Notes under the pieces: generated by a model
What the model saw: only the letters and a program-made list of their open reading frames with translations
Database searches by the model: none
What the model was told of the DNA's origin: nothing
NCBI GenBank assembly: GCA_003645395.1
Contig: QNFC01000132.1
Coordinates: forward strand, 1 to 5,424
Length of the DNA: 5,424 nt
Direction: 5' to 3'
Origin: Gammaproteobacteria bacterium
GTDB lineage: Bacteria > Pseudomonadota > Gammaproteobacteria > Immundisolibacterales > Immundisolibacteraceae
Program-made: the position numbers and the translations under genes
In this document: positions 1-5,124 of the stretch, in pieces
Layout of the letters: each line of letters begins with the position of its first letter
Numbering within the stretch: the stretch's first letter is position 1

Positions 1-25
1 AGCAAAGAAAAACGCGCGTCTCTTC

Positions 26-81
26 TTCGCCTTTCGCCTTTCGCCTTTCGCCTTTCGCCTTTCGCCTTTCGCCTTTCGCCT
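26..81. repeat. Perfect tandem heptamer array, 8 x TTCGCCT
   Basis: Eight uninterrupted copies of TTCGCCT fill 56 bp and end nine bases before the hisC ATG. The + strand is pyrimidine-rich and the opposite strand reads AGGCGAA. No phase of the unit contains a stop codon on either strand. Read as protein, three units would give a seven-residue repeat (F-A-F-R-L-S-P in one frame). The array takes the place where a Shine-Dalgarno sequence and spacer for hisC would be expected. Perfect short repeats of this kind are prone to copy-number change by slipped-strand mispairing; whether this one varies is inference. Confidence 0.97.
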
Positions 82-90
82 ACTCTCAAC

Positions 91-1179
91 ATGACACAAG
101 ACTTAATCAACACCGTTTTCCGTAAAGAGGTTTTAGCCCTTTCTGCCTATAAAGTCGCTGAATCAAAAGGCTTTATTAAATTAGATGCCATGGAGAATCC
201 CTACTCCTGGCCTGATAACGTTAAAGAACAATGGCTAAACTTTATAAAAGATTGCCCAATAAATCGCTACCCGGACCCGGAAGCGAAAGATCTTGCCAAA
301 ACAATCAGAAAAACGAATAAAATCCCCCGTCAAAGTGAAATTTTACTAGGTAATGGTTCTGACGAAATTATCCAACTCCTATTGATGGCTTTACCAACAG
401 AGGCACATGTTTTAGCACCACACCCTAGCTTTGTTATGTACAAACAAGTTGCTCTTAGTCTTGGTCTAAACTATCAAAGCACGCCCTTATTAGCTGACAG
501 CTTTGAGCTTGATTTACCGGCCACACTAGATGCTATTGAAAAAAACAATCCCGCCATTATATTTCTTGCATACCCAAACAACCCAACGGCTAATTTATTT
601 AAACCAGACGATATAGAAGCTATTATTAATGCTGCATCTGGACTAGTTATTATTGACGAAGCCTATGCGCCATTTGCAAATGCCAGCTTTATGGAAAAAT
701 TGCCTGAACACTCAAATTTACTGGTAATGCGTACTGTTTCCAAACTAGGGCTTGCAGGTTTACGCTTAGGTTATATTGCTGGTAATAAAGGTATTATTGA
801 ACAACTTAATAAAATCCGTTTACCTTATAATATTAATTGCCTAACACAACAAACCGCCGAATTTGCACTAAAAAACCAGAACCTGTTTGACCAACAAACA
901 CATCAAATATGTACAGATAGAAGCATTTTAATGCTTCAACTGAGTAAGTTTACAGAATTAACCGTTTATCCCAGTTCAGCAAATTTTATACTATTTAAAA
1001 CAAAAACAGGCCAAGCCACCCCGATTTTTGAAGCCTTAAAAAAACAAGGTATTTTAATTAAGAACCTATCGCCACAAGGTAGTAGTTTGACTGATTGCTT
1101 ACGTGTGACCATTGGTAAACCAGAAGAAAACAAAAAATTTATTGATGCTCTATCAAAAATCATCAAATTAATTGAATAA
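91..1179 (+). CDS. hisC: Histidinol-phosphate aminotransferase
   Basis: PLP-dependent class I/II (fold type I) aminotransferase of histidine biosynthesis. It interconverts imidazole acetol-phosphate plus glutamate with L-histidinol phosphate plus 2-oxoglutarate, in the cytosol. The 362 residues match the usual family length of about 350-370. Visible signatures are the substrate-side N-terminal motif LDAMENPY (31-38), the cofactor loop GNGSDEII (87-94), YPNNPT (161-166), IIDEAY (187-192), the Schiff-base lysine K218 in VSKLGLAGLRLGY, and R338 in the C-terminal LRVTIG, the likely carboxylate-binding arginine. The ATG at 91 fits the family N-terminus, although the frame stays open to the window edge. 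There is no recognisable Shine-Dalgarno; a heptamer array lies just upstream. A TGA in another frame overlaps the start as ATGA, so translational coupling to an upstream gene (possibly hisD) is possible but cannot be seen here. No clear terminator follows. Confidence 0.96.
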   Translation: MTQDLINTVFRKEVLALSAYKVAESKGFIKLDAMENPYSWPDNVKEQWLNFIKDCPINRYPDPEAKDLAKTIRKTNKIPRQSEILLGNGSDEIIQLLLMALPTEAHVLAPHPSFVMYKQVALSLGLNYQSTPLLADSFELDLPATLDAIEKNNPAIIFLAYPNNPTANLFKPDDIEAIINAASGLVIIDEAYAPFANASFMEKLPEHSNLLVMRTVSKLGLAGLRLGYIAGNKGIIEQLNKIRLPYNINCLTQQTAEFALKNQNLFDQQTHQICTDRSILMLQLSKFTELTVYPSSANFILFKTKTGQATPIFEALKKQGILIKNLSPQGSSLTDCLRVTIGKPEENKKFIDALSKIIKLIE

Positions 1180-1251
1180 CCTACAGTCATCTACACAAAA
1201 ATTTACCTTCTTGCCACTGAGTCTCCCTCATTTTAAAAACCAACTTCACAA

Positions 1252-1330
1252 CCCCATTATTCCGGCATTCTCATAGCTGGAATCGTGGTGCTATGAATGG
1301 ATCCCCGATAAAAAAACCTCGAAAATGACG
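1252..1330. repeat. Probable degenerate dispersed palindromic repeat
   Basis: The segment contains an 8-bp hairpin, ATTCCGGC (1259-1266) with GCTGGAAT (1276-1283), with one G-T pair and a 9-nt loop. It is followed by ATCCCCGA (1301-1308), ten bases, then TCGAAAAT (1319-1326) and ATGACG. From memory, this resembles the small intergenic repeats of proteobacteria built as a TTCCCGC...GCGGGAA hairpin followed by ATCCCCGA...TCGGGGAT and ATGACG. In that reading the second stem has decayed, with three consecutive expected G now A. The ends CCCCATT (1252-1258) and AATGACG (1324-1330) are imperfectly inverted. Family membership is inference and needs a genome-wide search. Confidence 0.5.
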
Positions 1331-1475
1331 CATGGCCATTGGATTTATTCTTTTTTCATATAACATGGCAGAAGCCCATGGGTAATCAGCAAGTCTCACA
1401 AACCAACCAACAGATAAGCTTTTATTTCAACAACATACAGACAAACACCTCCCCTATTCATCCCAGAGATTATTT

Positions 1476-1503
1476 TTGTTAAAGACAAAAACATCGATAA
1501 AAT
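1476..1503 (+). promoter_or_regulatory. Candidate upstream promoter for petABC
   Basis: TTGTTA (1476-1481, 4 of 6 matches to the sigma70 -35) is followed after 16 bp by TAAAAT (1498-1503, 5 of 6 matches to the -10). Transcription would start near 1510, giving a leader of about 118 nt before the petA ATG. In AT-rich DNA such matches arise by chance, so this is only a candidate. Confidence 0.3.
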
Positions 1504-1512
1504 AGCAATTAC

Positions 1513-1529
1513 AGCTCAACAAAGCTCAA
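1513..1529. repeat. Direct repeats AGCTCAA spaced one helical turn
   Basis: AGCTCAA occurs at 1513-1519 and again at 1523-1529, exactly 10 bp apart, within two adjacent decamers that share 8 of 10 bases. The pair lies just upstream of the -35 region expected for the TATAAT at 1556-1561. This is a usual place for an activator to bind the same face of the helix. I do not recognise the motif as a site for a known regulator. Confidence 0.5.
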
Positions 1530-1555
1530 TGGTGATGGTATATTGGTCACATAAA

Positions 1556-1561
1556 TATAAT
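1556..1561 (+). promoter_or_regulatory. Consensus -10 box, proximal petABC promoter
   Basis: A perfect TATAAT lies 66 bp before the petA ATG. The -35 position at 16-18 bp spacing (about 1532-1539) has almost no match to TTGACA, and there is no extended -10 TG. If this is a promoter it probably needs an activator; the AGCTCAA pair directly upstream is a candidate site. Predicted start is near 1568. Confidence 0.45.
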
Positions 1562-1575
1562 AAATTGATGTAGTT

Positions 1576-1606
1576 GGAGAAATAAATATTCCCAATATAC
1601 ATCTCC
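1576..1606 (+). promoter_or_regulatory. 5'-UTR hairpin before petA, possible translation control
   Basis: GGAGA (1576-1580) can pair with TCTCC (1602-1606). Inside it ATATT (1586-1590) pairs with AATAT (1594-1598) around a CCC loop, leaving a 5 by 3 internal loop. The CTCC at 1603-1606 can instead pair with GGAG (1616-1619) of the petA Shine-Dalgarno. The two pairings exclude each other. The stems are short and AT-rich in the middle, so a regulatory role is speculative. Confidence 0.3.
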
Positions 1607-1614
1607 GTCTAACT

Positions 1615-1619
1615 AGGAG
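1615..1619 (+). promoter_or_regulatory. petA ribosome binding site AGGAG
   Basis: AGGAG lies 8 nt before the ATG at 1628. It decides the start: the in-frame GTG at 1619 overlaps the Shine-Dalgarno itself and would add three residues with no binding site of its own. Confidence 0.85.
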
Positions 1620-1627
1620 TGTTATAT

Positions 1628-2227
1628 ATGATTCATGAAGGCGTCGACAAGTCCAAACGCCAATTTCTAACAGCAGCCCTTACCGTTGTTGGAGCAGTTG
1701 GCACAGGATATTTGGCAGTTCCCTTTCTCTCACAAATGCAACCCAGCGCAAAAGCAATGGCTGCTGGAGCACCAGTAGAAGTTGATATAAGCAAAATAGA
1801 ACAGGGGCAATTAATCCGCGTTGCGTGGAGAGGAAAACCTGTATGGGTTTTATCAAGAACCCCTGAGGTTCTTGATATTTTAAAAAATGACACAGCTAAA
1901 CTTGCTGACCCGACGTCTCTCGAATCAGATCAGCCCGAATACATTACCGATTCATTACGCGCCATTAAACCAGAAATCTTTGTAGCTGTTGGCTTGTGTA
2001 CCCACTTAGGTTGCTCCCCAACATTTAGACCCGAGACAGCACCTGCTGACTTAGGCAAAGATTGGAAAGGTGGATTTTTCTGCCCTTGTCACGGATCTGG
2101 GTTTGACTTAGCCGGTCGCGTTTATAAATCAGTACCCGCACCGACGAATTTGACAGTCCCTCCTTATCGCTACATTACAGATACACTTATCATTGTTGGT
2201 GAAGACACTGAAGGAGCAACAGCATGA
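1628..2227 (+). CDS. petA: Ubiquinol-cytochrome c reductase, Rieske iron-sulfur subunit
   Basis: Rieske [2Fe-2S] subunit of the cytochrome bc1 complex. It takes the first electron from quinol at the Qo site and passes it to cytochrome c1. The protein has 199 residues. The N-terminus carries a Tat-type signal anchor, SKRQFL (9-14), followed by a hydrophobic segment to about 34 that would stay as the membrane anchor. The C-terminal Rieske domain shows box I CTHLGC (124-129) and box II CPCHGS (152-157). C124, H126, C152 and H155 are the cluster ligands; C129 and C154 form the expected disulfide. Both boxes are intact. The Tat pair reads Lys-Arg rather than Arg-Arg. The stop overlaps the petB start as ATGA, and the petB Shine-Dalgarno AAGGAG lies inside this gene at 2211-2216. 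First gene of the petABC operon. Confidence 0.97.
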   Translation: MIHEGVDKSKRQFLTAALTVVGAVGTGYLAVPFLSQMQPSAKAMAAGAPVEVDISKIEQGQLIRVAWRGKPVWVLSRTPEVLDILKNDTAKLADPTSLESDQPEYITDSLRAIKPEIFVAVGLCTHLGCSPTFRPETAPADLGKDWKGGFFCPCHGSGFDLAGRVYKSVPAPTNLTVPPYRYITDTLIIVGEDTEGATA

Positions 2228-3621
2228 AACAGAAAATAACTGCATGTACAGACTGGGCTCTTGAAAGATTCCCCATGTCCAAGCTGTGGAATGAGCATAT
2301 GGCTCAATACTACGCACCTAAAAACTTCAACTTTTGGTATTTCTTTGGCTCCCTTGCATTATTAATGCTTGTAAACCAATTTGTAACCGGTATTTTATTA
2401 ACAATGAACTACAAACCAGATGCCAAATTAGCATTTGATTCAGTTGAATACATCATGCGTGATGTCAACTGGGGCTGGTTAGTTCGCTATATGCATTCAA
2501 CCGGAGCATCAGCCTTTTTTATCTTAATTTACCTGCATATGTTCAGAGGTATGATGTACGGTTCATACAAAAAGCCTAGAGAATTAGTCTGGATTTTTGG
2601 CATGTTACTGTTTGTTTGCTTAATGGCTGAAGCATTTATGGGCTACCTGCTTCCTTGGGGGCAAATGTCTTACTGGGGTGCCCAGGTAATTATCTCGTTA
2701 TTTAGTGCTATCCCTGTCATTGGAGATGAGCTGTCACTGTGGATTCGTGGTGACTACGTTATTTCAGATGCCACACTAAACAGATTCTTTGCTTTTCATG
2801 TTATTGCAGTGCCATTAGCATTGATTATCTTAGTTTTTCTGCACATTGTAGCCTTACATGAGGTAGGTTCAAATAACCCTGACGGCGTTGAGATAAAAGA
2901 CTCAAAAGATCCTTGGGGAAAACCAGTAGACGGCATTCCTTTCCACCCCTATTACACAGTGAAAGACATTGTTGGTGTAGGCGTATTTTTAATATTTTTT
3001 GCAACGGTTATTTTTTACATGCCTGAAATGGGTGGCTATTTTCTGGAAAATGCCAATTTCATACCGGCTGATCCATTAAAAACACCAGAACATATTGAAC
3101 CATCATGGTATTTCACGCCTTTCTACGCCATATTGAGAGCTGTACCGGATAAATTTGCCGGTGTTATTGCAATGGGTGGATCCATTGTCGTGCTATTTCT
3201 ACTTCCATGGCTAGATCGTTGCGAAGTTAAGTCTATCCGCTATAGAGGTGGCATCTACAAAAAAGCTTTATTAGCATTCGTTATTAGTTTTCTTGCTTTA
3301 GGTTACTTAGGTACACAACCTGCAACACCAACTTATACAATGATGGCTCGTGTTTTTACAGTAATCTATTTTGCATTTTTCTTATTAATGCCTATCTATA
3401 CTCGCTGGGAAAAAACCAAGCCTGTTCCCAAAAGAGTAACGGATGAGCCTGATGCCGAAGACCAATATCACGCTATAGTGGATGCTATTGAAGAAATGAC
3501 AACACATGAACCCTTAAAGACCAGCTGGGGAACAACTGCATTTCCTGTCACACCAAATAAAGAAGGCATTCGCCATGTCACGACCCGGTTAGCCAAAAAA
3601 CTAAAGGACAGCTTGGATTAA
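2224..3621 (+). CDS. petB: Ubiquinol-cytochrome c reductase, cytochrome b subunit
   Basis: Membrane core of the bc1 complex, holding hemes bL and bH and the Qo and Qi quinone sites. Hydrophobic segments fit eight helices: about 38-60, 84-110, 120-145, 187-212, 244-266, 316-330, 346-362 and 370-392. Heme ligands are H91 and H105 in helix B and H192 and H207 in helix D. The cd region has LLPWGQMSYWGA (142-153). The Qo motif reads PSWY (293-296) instead of the mitochondrial PEWY. The 465 residues exceed the roughly 400-410 I expect for a gammaproteobacterial cytochrome b; the excess is a polar tail of nearly 60 residues after the usual end (near 405), on the cytoplasmic side if eight helices are present. 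Start supported by AAGGAG 7 nt upstream and the ATGA overlap with petA. The b6-type split into two genes is absent; this is the fused full-length form. Confidence 0.97.
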   Translation: MKQKITACTDWALERFPMSKLWNEHMAQYYAPKNFNFWYFFGSLALLMLVNQFVTGILLTMNYKPDAKLAFDSVEYIMRDVNWGWLVRYMHSTGASAFFILIYLHMFRGMMYGSYKKPRELVWIFGMLLFVCLMAEAFMGYLLPWGQMSYWGAQVIISLFSAIPVIGDELSLWIRGDYVISDATLNRFFAFHVIAVPLALIILVFLHIVALHEVGSNNPDGVEIKDSKDPWGKPVDGIPFHPYYTVKDIVGVGVFLIFFATVIFYMPEMGGYFLENANFIPADPLKTPEHIEPSWYFTPFYAILRAVPDKFAGVIAMGGSIVVLFLLPWLDRCEVKSIRYRGGIYKKALLAFVISFLALGYLGTQPATPTYTMMARVFTVIYFAFFLLMPIYTRWEKTKPVPKRVTDEPDAEDQYHAIVDAIEEMTTHEPLKTSWGTTAFPVTPNKEGIRHVTTRLAKKLKDSLD

Positions 3622-3623
3622 TT

Positions 3624-4343
3624 ATGAAAAAGATCATACAAACATTGTTACTTTTACTGCCACTCAGTAGTTTTGCTAGTGGTGGTGTCGCCCTACAAAG
3701 TGTTGACATCGATCTAGAAGATTTTGCTTCAATTCAAAAAGGTGCAAAACACTATGTTAACTACTGCCTTGGCTGCCATTCAGCTAAATACATGCGATAC
3801 AAACGTATTGCTATGGATTTAGAAATTGATGAAGATATTGTTCTAGCTGAAATTGCGCCAGAAGGTGCTAACATTTATGACCCCATGCTCACAGCAATGA
3901 ACGAGCATGACTCAAAGAAATGGTTTGGTGTTAACCCACCTGACTTATCTTTGATAGCCCGAGTTCGCGGAGGTGATTGGTTATATACCTACCTAAAAGG
4001 CTTTTACTCTGACCCAAGCAAACCTTTAGGAAGCAATAATACTGTCTTTAAAGACGTAGGAATGCCCAATGTCCTATGGCAACTACAGGGTATTCAAACC
4101 GCTAAAATTGTAACGGTTCGCGGCGAAGATGTTATTACCCATTTAAAAACGGATGGTAAAGGCACTCTTTCTCGTAAAGAATTTGACCAAATGGTTACCG
4201 AACTAGTCAATTTTCTTGTTTATGTTGGAGAACCTGTGCAACTGGAAAGGCAGCGTTTAGGCAAATATGTACTGTTTTTTCTGCTAATATTTACTGTAAT
4301 TGCTTATCTTCTTAAAAAAGAATATTGGAAAGATATTCATTAG
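3624..4343 (+). CDS. petC: Ubiquinol-cytochrome c reductase, cytochrome c1 subunit
   Basis: Periplasmic c-type cytochrome of the bc1 complex, accepting electrons from the Rieske protein and passing them to soluble cytochrome c. The 239 residues are normal for the family. A Sec signal peptide covers about 1-18 (MKK, Leu-rich core, probable cleavage after SSFA). The heme motif is CLGCH (48-52) and the axial methionine is probably M147 in VGMPNVLW. NPPDLSLIARVRGG (104-117) and NFLVYVGEP (196-204) are cytochrome c1 hallmarks. A single C-terminal anchor at about 214-230 is followed by a lysine-rich cytoplasmic end. The gene starts 2 nt after the petB stop with only a weak GGA at 3615-3617 as Shine-Dalgarno, so coupling to petB translation is likely. 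Stop TAG is followed at once by an in-frame TAA. Confidence 0.96.
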   Translation: MKKIIQTLLLLLPLSSFASGGVALQSVDIDLEDFASIQKGAKHYVNYCLGCHSAKYMRYKRIAMDLEIDEDIVLAEIAPEGANIYDPMLTAMNEHDSKKWFGVNPPDLSLIARVRGGDWLYTYLKGFYSDPSKPLGSNNTVFKDVGMPNVLWQLQGIQTAKIVTVRGEDVITHLKTDGKGTLSRKEFDQMVTELVNFLVYVGEPVQLERQRLGKYVLFFLLIFTVIAYLLKKEYWKDIH

Positions 4344-4360
4344 TAACAATTAGTAACAAT
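4341..4360. repeat. Tandem decamer duplication at petC stop
   Basis: TAGTAACAAT occurs twice in direct succession (4341-4350, 4351-4360), and CAAT follows again. The first copy contains the petC stop codon and an in-frame second stop. It probably reflects a small replication slippage event, with no evident function. Confidence 0.85.
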
Positions 4361-4363
4361 CAA

Positions 4364-4383
4364 TACCCGCAAGGATGCGGGTA
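4364..4383 (+). terminator. Hairpin after petC, possible weak terminator
   Basis: TACCCGC (4364-4370) pairs perfectly with GCGGGTA (4377-4383) around a 6-nt loop, 20 nt after the petC stop. The following bases (AATCCTCC) are not a U-tract; the first T run comes only near 4398-4401. It may stabilise the petABC mRNA 3' end or end transcription inefficiently rather than act as a classical intrinsic terminator. Confidence 0.55.
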
Positions 4384-4442
4384 ATCCTCCTGTCATATTT
4401 TCTCAAATAGAAACATTTCCAAAGCAATAAAAAATACAGCTA

Positions 4443-4451
4443 TGATATAAT
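4443..4451 (+). promoter_or_regulatory. Extended -10 promoter for sspAB
   Basis: TGATATAAT is a perfect extended -10 (TGn plus TATAAT at 4446-4451). The -35 position (about 4423-4428) is poor, which an extended -10 can tolerate. The start would be near 4458, about 30 nt before the sspA GTG. GATCT (4455-4459) and AGATC (4463-4467) could form a small hairpin at the mRNA 5' end. Confidence 0.7.
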
Positions 4452-4474
4452 ACTGATCTTTTAGATCTGATCGT

Positions 4475-4479
4475 AGAGG
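4475..4479 (+). promoter_or_regulatory. sspA ribosome binding site AGAGG
   Basis: AGAGG lies 9 nt before GTG 4489 and supports that start. The ATG at 4519 has no Shine-Dalgarno, and the TTG at 4480 touches this site. Confidence 0.65.
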
Positions 4480-4488
4480 TTGTGGTTC

Positions 4489-5124
4489 GTGACAAATATC
4501 ACTACACGAAAATCAATAATGACGCTTTATACATCACCAACATGCGCACTAAGTCATTGTGCTCGCCTGGTAATGTTTGAGAAAGGCGTTACAGCAGACA
4601 TTGAATATTTTAATCCATCTGAACCACCTGAAGATGTATTGGAACTCAATCCAACAGGGTCCTCACCGACATTAATCGAGAGAGAGCTTGTATTATATGA
4701 TGCCCGCATCATCATGGAGTATATGGACGAACGATTTCCACATCCGCCATTACACCAGATGGATCCCGTATCTCGCGCAAACACACGAATGATCATTAAA
4801 CGCATTGATCAGGACTGGTTTCAATTACTAGATGAAATTTTGACTTCCGGCGAAAAAAAATCTGCTCGAGCAAAAAAAATGCTGAGAGAGAGCTTAATAG
4901 CGGCAAGACCTATTTTTGAATCTCAACCTTACTTTATGAGCGAAGAGTATTCATTAATTGATTGCGCCTTAGCCCCACTTTTATGGCGCTTGCCTAGCCT
5001 TGGTATTGATTTCAATACATTAGGGCCGGCAATAACAACTTATGCTAATCGCTTATTTGCTAGAGAAGCTTTTCAATTAAGTCTAAGCAAAGAAGAAAAA
5101 GCAATGATGCCACAAAGCAAATGA
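4489..5124 (+). CDS. sspA: Stringent starvation protein A
   Basis: GST-fold protein that binds RNA polymerase; in E. coli it supports stress and acid survival and is needed for phage P1 late transcription. I choose GTG 4489, giving 211 residues against 212 in E. coli. With it the region RIIMEYMDERFPHPPL falls at 73-88, and P84-H85-P86 keep the E. coli numbering of the surface pocket needed for its activity. The N-terminal thioredoxin-like domain covers about 10-87 and the helical C-terminal domain about 95-205, with YFMSEEYSLIDCALAPLLWRLP near 147-168. The glutathione-binding position of true GSTs reads DA (71-72), in line with SspA lacking GST activity. C19 and C24 stand where E. coli has Asp and Gln. 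Likely cotranscribed with sspB, with an ATGA overlap. Confidence 0.95.
   Translation: MTNITTRKSIMTLYTSPTCALSHCARLVMFEKGVTADIEYFNPSEPPEDVLELNPTGSSPTLIERELVLYDARIIMEYMDERFPHPPLHQMDPVSRANTRMIIKRIDQDWFQLLDEILTSGEKKSARAKKMLRESLIAARPIFESQPYFMSEEYSLIDCALAPLLWRLPSLGIDFNTLGPAITTYANRLFAREAFQLSLSKEEKAMMPQSK

Larger units (their letters stand above)
1180..1627. other. Intergenic region between hisC and petA
   Basis: About 450 bp without a convincing gene on either strand. The left half contains a probable decayed palindromic repeat (1252-1330). The right half contains candidate promoters, a decamer direct repeat, a hairpin and the petA ribosome binding site, annotated separately. No strong intrinsic terminator for hisC is visible. 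T-rich stretches near 1346-1358 lack a good GC-rich stem. In many gammaproteobacteria rplM-rpsI precede petA; they are absent here. Confidence 0.8.

Noticed and set aside
26..81. CRISPR-like array
   Set aside because: The units are seven bases in direct contact with no spacers.
966..1190. Reverse-strand reading frame over the hisC 3' end (and similar frames inside petA, petA-petB and sspA)
   Set aside because: These lie antisense to well-supported genes and show no recognisable motifs; they are coding-strand shadows.
1332..1358. hisC terminator at the palindrome ATGGCCAT followed by a T-rich stretch
   Set aside because: The palindrome has no loop and the T-rich run is interrupted and some distance away, so no proper hairpin plus U-tract forms.
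1332..1385. 17-codon hydrophobic small ORF in the hisC-petA gap
   Set aside because: No Shine-Dalgarno, very short, and not distinguishable from chance.
1532..1550. CRP-like site GTGA...TCAC upstream of petA
   Set aside because: The half-sites are 11 bp apart instead of the 6 required for CRP.
1619..1627. GTG start for petA three codons upstream of the ATG
   Set aside because: The GTG overlaps the AGGAG Shine-Dalgarno, which is ideally spaced for the ATG at 1628.
4149..4184. EF-hand calcium loop in PetC (DGKGTLSRKEF)
   Set aside because: The required acidic residues at loop positions 3 and 5 are missing, and the segment aligns with an ordinary conserved stretch of cytochrome c1.
4480..4488. 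TTG start for sspA, and the downstream ATG at 4519
   Set aside because: GTG 4489 has AGAGG at 9 nt and gives a protein whose residue numbering matches E. coli SspA. The TTG abuts the binding site, and ATG 4519 lacks one.
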